DNA of 6,926 nt, from NCBI GenBank assembly GCA_017354595.1, contig JAFMQQ010000169.1, positions 1-6,926 on the forward strand. The letters run 5' to 3'. The notes beneath the pieces were generated by a model. The model was not told the origin of the DNA and did no database searches. It was given only the letters and a program-made list of their open reading frames with translations. This DNA is from Micromonosporaceae bacterium (lineage in GTDB: Bacteria > Actinomycetota > Actinomycetes > Mycobacteriales > Micromonosporaceae). Positions within the stretch are counted from its first letter, which is position 1, and each line of letters begins with the position of its first letter. Below are positions 5,846 to 6,926 of the stretch, piece by piece. A program made the translations under genes and the position numbers.

Positions 5846-5979
5846 GTCTGCTCCCGGGAGTTCAGCTACGGTCGGGTGCTGTCAGTATCGGCGCGGATGA
5901 ATGGGGCTGGCAAGCCCACCGGGGTGGCCGGAGCAGGATCTGGCCGCCGGCCGCGACGGATCCGGACCAGCAGCGCCGG

Positions 5980-6037
5980 CACCACGGCGCCGGGCCCACC
6001 ACGGCGCCCACCACGTCGCCGGGCCCACCACGTCGCC
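5980..6037. repeat. 29-bp tandem duplication built from four 12-mers CACCACGKCGCC
   Basis: Two 29-bp units (5980-6008, 6009-6037) are identical except at two positions, where the first unit has G and the second has T. Each unit is itself two copies of a 12-mer separated by GGGCC, giving 12-mers starting at 5980, 5997, 6009 and 6026. The repeat lies in the divergent spacer between the protease and the second hydrolase, ending 22 bases before the hydrolase -10 candidate. It could be a multi-site binding region or a simple slippage product. Confidence 0.85.
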
Positions 6038-6059
6038 CGAGTCTGGGCGAGCCCTGCGG

Positions 6060-6065
6060 TAGCCT
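6060..6065 (+). promoter_or_regulatory. Candidate -10 box for the second hydrolase
   Basis: TAGCCT, followed by GG, fits the common actinobacterial vegetative -10 form TANNNT. It lies 34 bases before the ATG at 6100, leaving a short leader with the ribosome binding site at 6082-6090. No clear -35 is present; that position borders the tandem repeat. Confidence 0.4.
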
Positions 6066-6099
6066 GGCATCGCTGACGATCGAAGGCGAGAGAGTTCGC

Positions 6100-6926
6100 A
6101 TGGCTGAGGATGCGGTGCTACGGCTGGGCGACGGTCGGGCGCTCGGCTGCGCCGAATACGGCAACCCCGCCGGCGAACCGTTCTTCTACTTCCACGGGCA
6201 TCCCGCTTCCCGGCTGGAGGCCCGCTTCGCCGGACCGGCCGCAGCCGCGGCCGGCGTACGCATTGTCGCGCTCGATCGCCCCGGCTGCGGCCGGTCTGAC
6301 TGGCAGCCCGGGCGGGCCATCCTGGATTGGCCCGCCGATGTCGCGCAAGCCGCCGACCTGCTCGGCATCGGCGAGTTCTCCGTCGTCGGTGCCTCGGGCG
6401 GCGGGCCGTACGCCCTGGCGTGTGCGTACAAACTCCCCGACCGGGTGCGGCGGGCCGGGGTGCTCAGCGGCCCGGCGCCGTACAACGCGCCCGGTGTCAC
6501 CCGGGGCGTGCGGTGGCAGAACCGGGTCGGCTTCCGGTTGAGTTCCCGGTGGCCGGTGCTGGCCGGGTTCCTGATGCGGTCCATGGCTCGCAACATGCAG
6601 CAGCGACCGGCACGCACCATCGAGGCGGTGGCCCGCGCGCTGTCGCAAGTGGACGCTGAGGTGGTACGCCGGCCCGAGGTCACCGAGGTGCTCGTCGCCG
6701 ATTTCGCCGAGGCGTTCCGCCAGGGCAGCCAGGGCGCGGCGTGGGACATGGTGCTGCTCGGCCGGGCGTGGGGGTTCCCGCTGCGGGAGATCAAGCCGAC
6801 CGTCCACATGTGGCATGGCCAGGCCGACACCCTGGTATCGCCCGCGATGGGCAGCTACCTCGCGGAGCAGATCCCGCACTGCGAGGCGCACCTGCTCGCC
6901 GGCGAGGGGCACCTGCTCGTCATCGA
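6100..6926 (+). CDS. Alpha/beta hydrolase, 3' end cut by the window
   Basis: A second alpha/beta-fold hydrolase, unrelated in detail to the one at the other end of the window. 275 residues are visible and the frame is open at the edge. The oxyanion region is FYFHGHPASRLE (H32-G33), followed by the ALDRPGCGRSDWQPG loop typical of this superfamily. The nucleophile elbow is VGASGGGPYAL with Ser99, the acid is Asp243 in HGQADTLVSP, and the catalytic His271 lies in GEGHLLVI, so only a few C-terminal residues should be missing. A helical lid spans about 135-225. No signal peptide or membrane segment is seen, so it should be cytoplasmic. The substrate is unknown; haloperoxidase-like, epoxide hydrolase and esterase roles cannot be separated from sequence alone. 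The ATG at 6100 has GAAGGCGAG at 6082-6090, 9 bases upstream. It is divergent from the protease, across a 254-base spacer with a tandem repeat. Confidence 0.9.
   Translation, partial: MAEDAVLRLGDGRALGCAEYGNPAGEPFFYFHGHPASRLEARFAGPAAAAAGVRIVALDRPGCGRSDWQPGRAILDWPADVAQAADLLGIGEFSVVGASGGGPYALACAYKLPDRVRRAGVLSGPAPYNAPGVTRGVRWQNRVGFRLSSRWPVLAGFLMRSMARNMQQRPARTIEAVARALSQVDAEVVRRPEVTEVLVADFAEAFRQGSQGAAWDMVLLGRAWGFPLREIKPTVHMWHGQADTLVSPAMGSYLAEQIPHCEAHLLAGEGHLLVI

Noticed and set aside
5980..6037. CRISPR-like array
   Set aside because: The units are contiguous with no unique spacers, so it is a tandem duplication and not an array.
5174..6076. 300-codon plus-strand open frame opposite the protease and its upstream spacer
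   Set aside because: It is antisense to the protease, whose signal peptide and catalytic triad are complete, and it runs through the tandem repeat.
5862..6164. Minus-strand open frame across the 29-bp repeat
   Set aside because: It overlaps the start of the second hydrolase and reads repeats and spacer; there is no domain or clear ribosome binding site.
1..6926. Biosynthetic cluster or defence island
   Set aside because: No synthase, transporter, nuclease, toxin-antitoxin or phage gene is present. The genes are individually housekeeping-like and alternate in strand.

Overview
The window is GC-rich (roughly 70%) with strong third-position GC bias and typical actinobacterial gene content: a streptogrisin-type secreted protease, a GH94 phosphorylase and a one-domain MerR/excisionase-like regulator. 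This points to a filamentous actinomycete. A member of the Micromonosporaceae seems most likely, but that is an impression from composition and protein style, not a phylogenetic result. There is no phage, IS, CRISPR or tRNA signal, so this looks like ordinary chromosomal sequence with seven genes, the two outermost cut by the window edges.

Layout. On the minus strand (1-1240) a small helix-turn-helix regulator and an alpha/beta hydrolase form a two-gene operon with a 4-base start/stop overlap. A 227-base divergent spacer (1241-1467) carries three successive inverted repeats. It is followed on the plus strand by a 130-aa YbjN-like protein (1468-1860). A 124-base convergent spacer is almost filled by an imperfect 113-base inverted-repeat structure. 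Next comes a minus-strand glutathione-peroxidase-family thiol peroxidase (1985-2473), then a divergent 810-aa GH94 glycoside phosphorylase (2538-4970). The phosphorylase meets a minus-strand secreted serine protease (4967-5845) tail to tail, with the two stop codons overlapping. A 254-base divergent spacer holding a 29-bp tandem duplication leads to a second, unrelated alpha/beta hydrolase (6100 to the window end).

How the genes fit together. Apart from the regulator-hydrolase operon, every gene appears to be its own transcription unit, and the strand alternates at nearly every boundary. No single pathway links them. The phosphorylase would act on an imported disaccharide in the cytoplasm, the peroxidase detoxifies peroxides, and the protease is exported. 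No wholly new system is evident. The points most worth checking are the altered active-site motif of the GH94 enzyme, a recurrent 14-bp palindromic motif, the paired hairpins before the YbjN-like gene, and the duplicated repeat before the last hydrolase.
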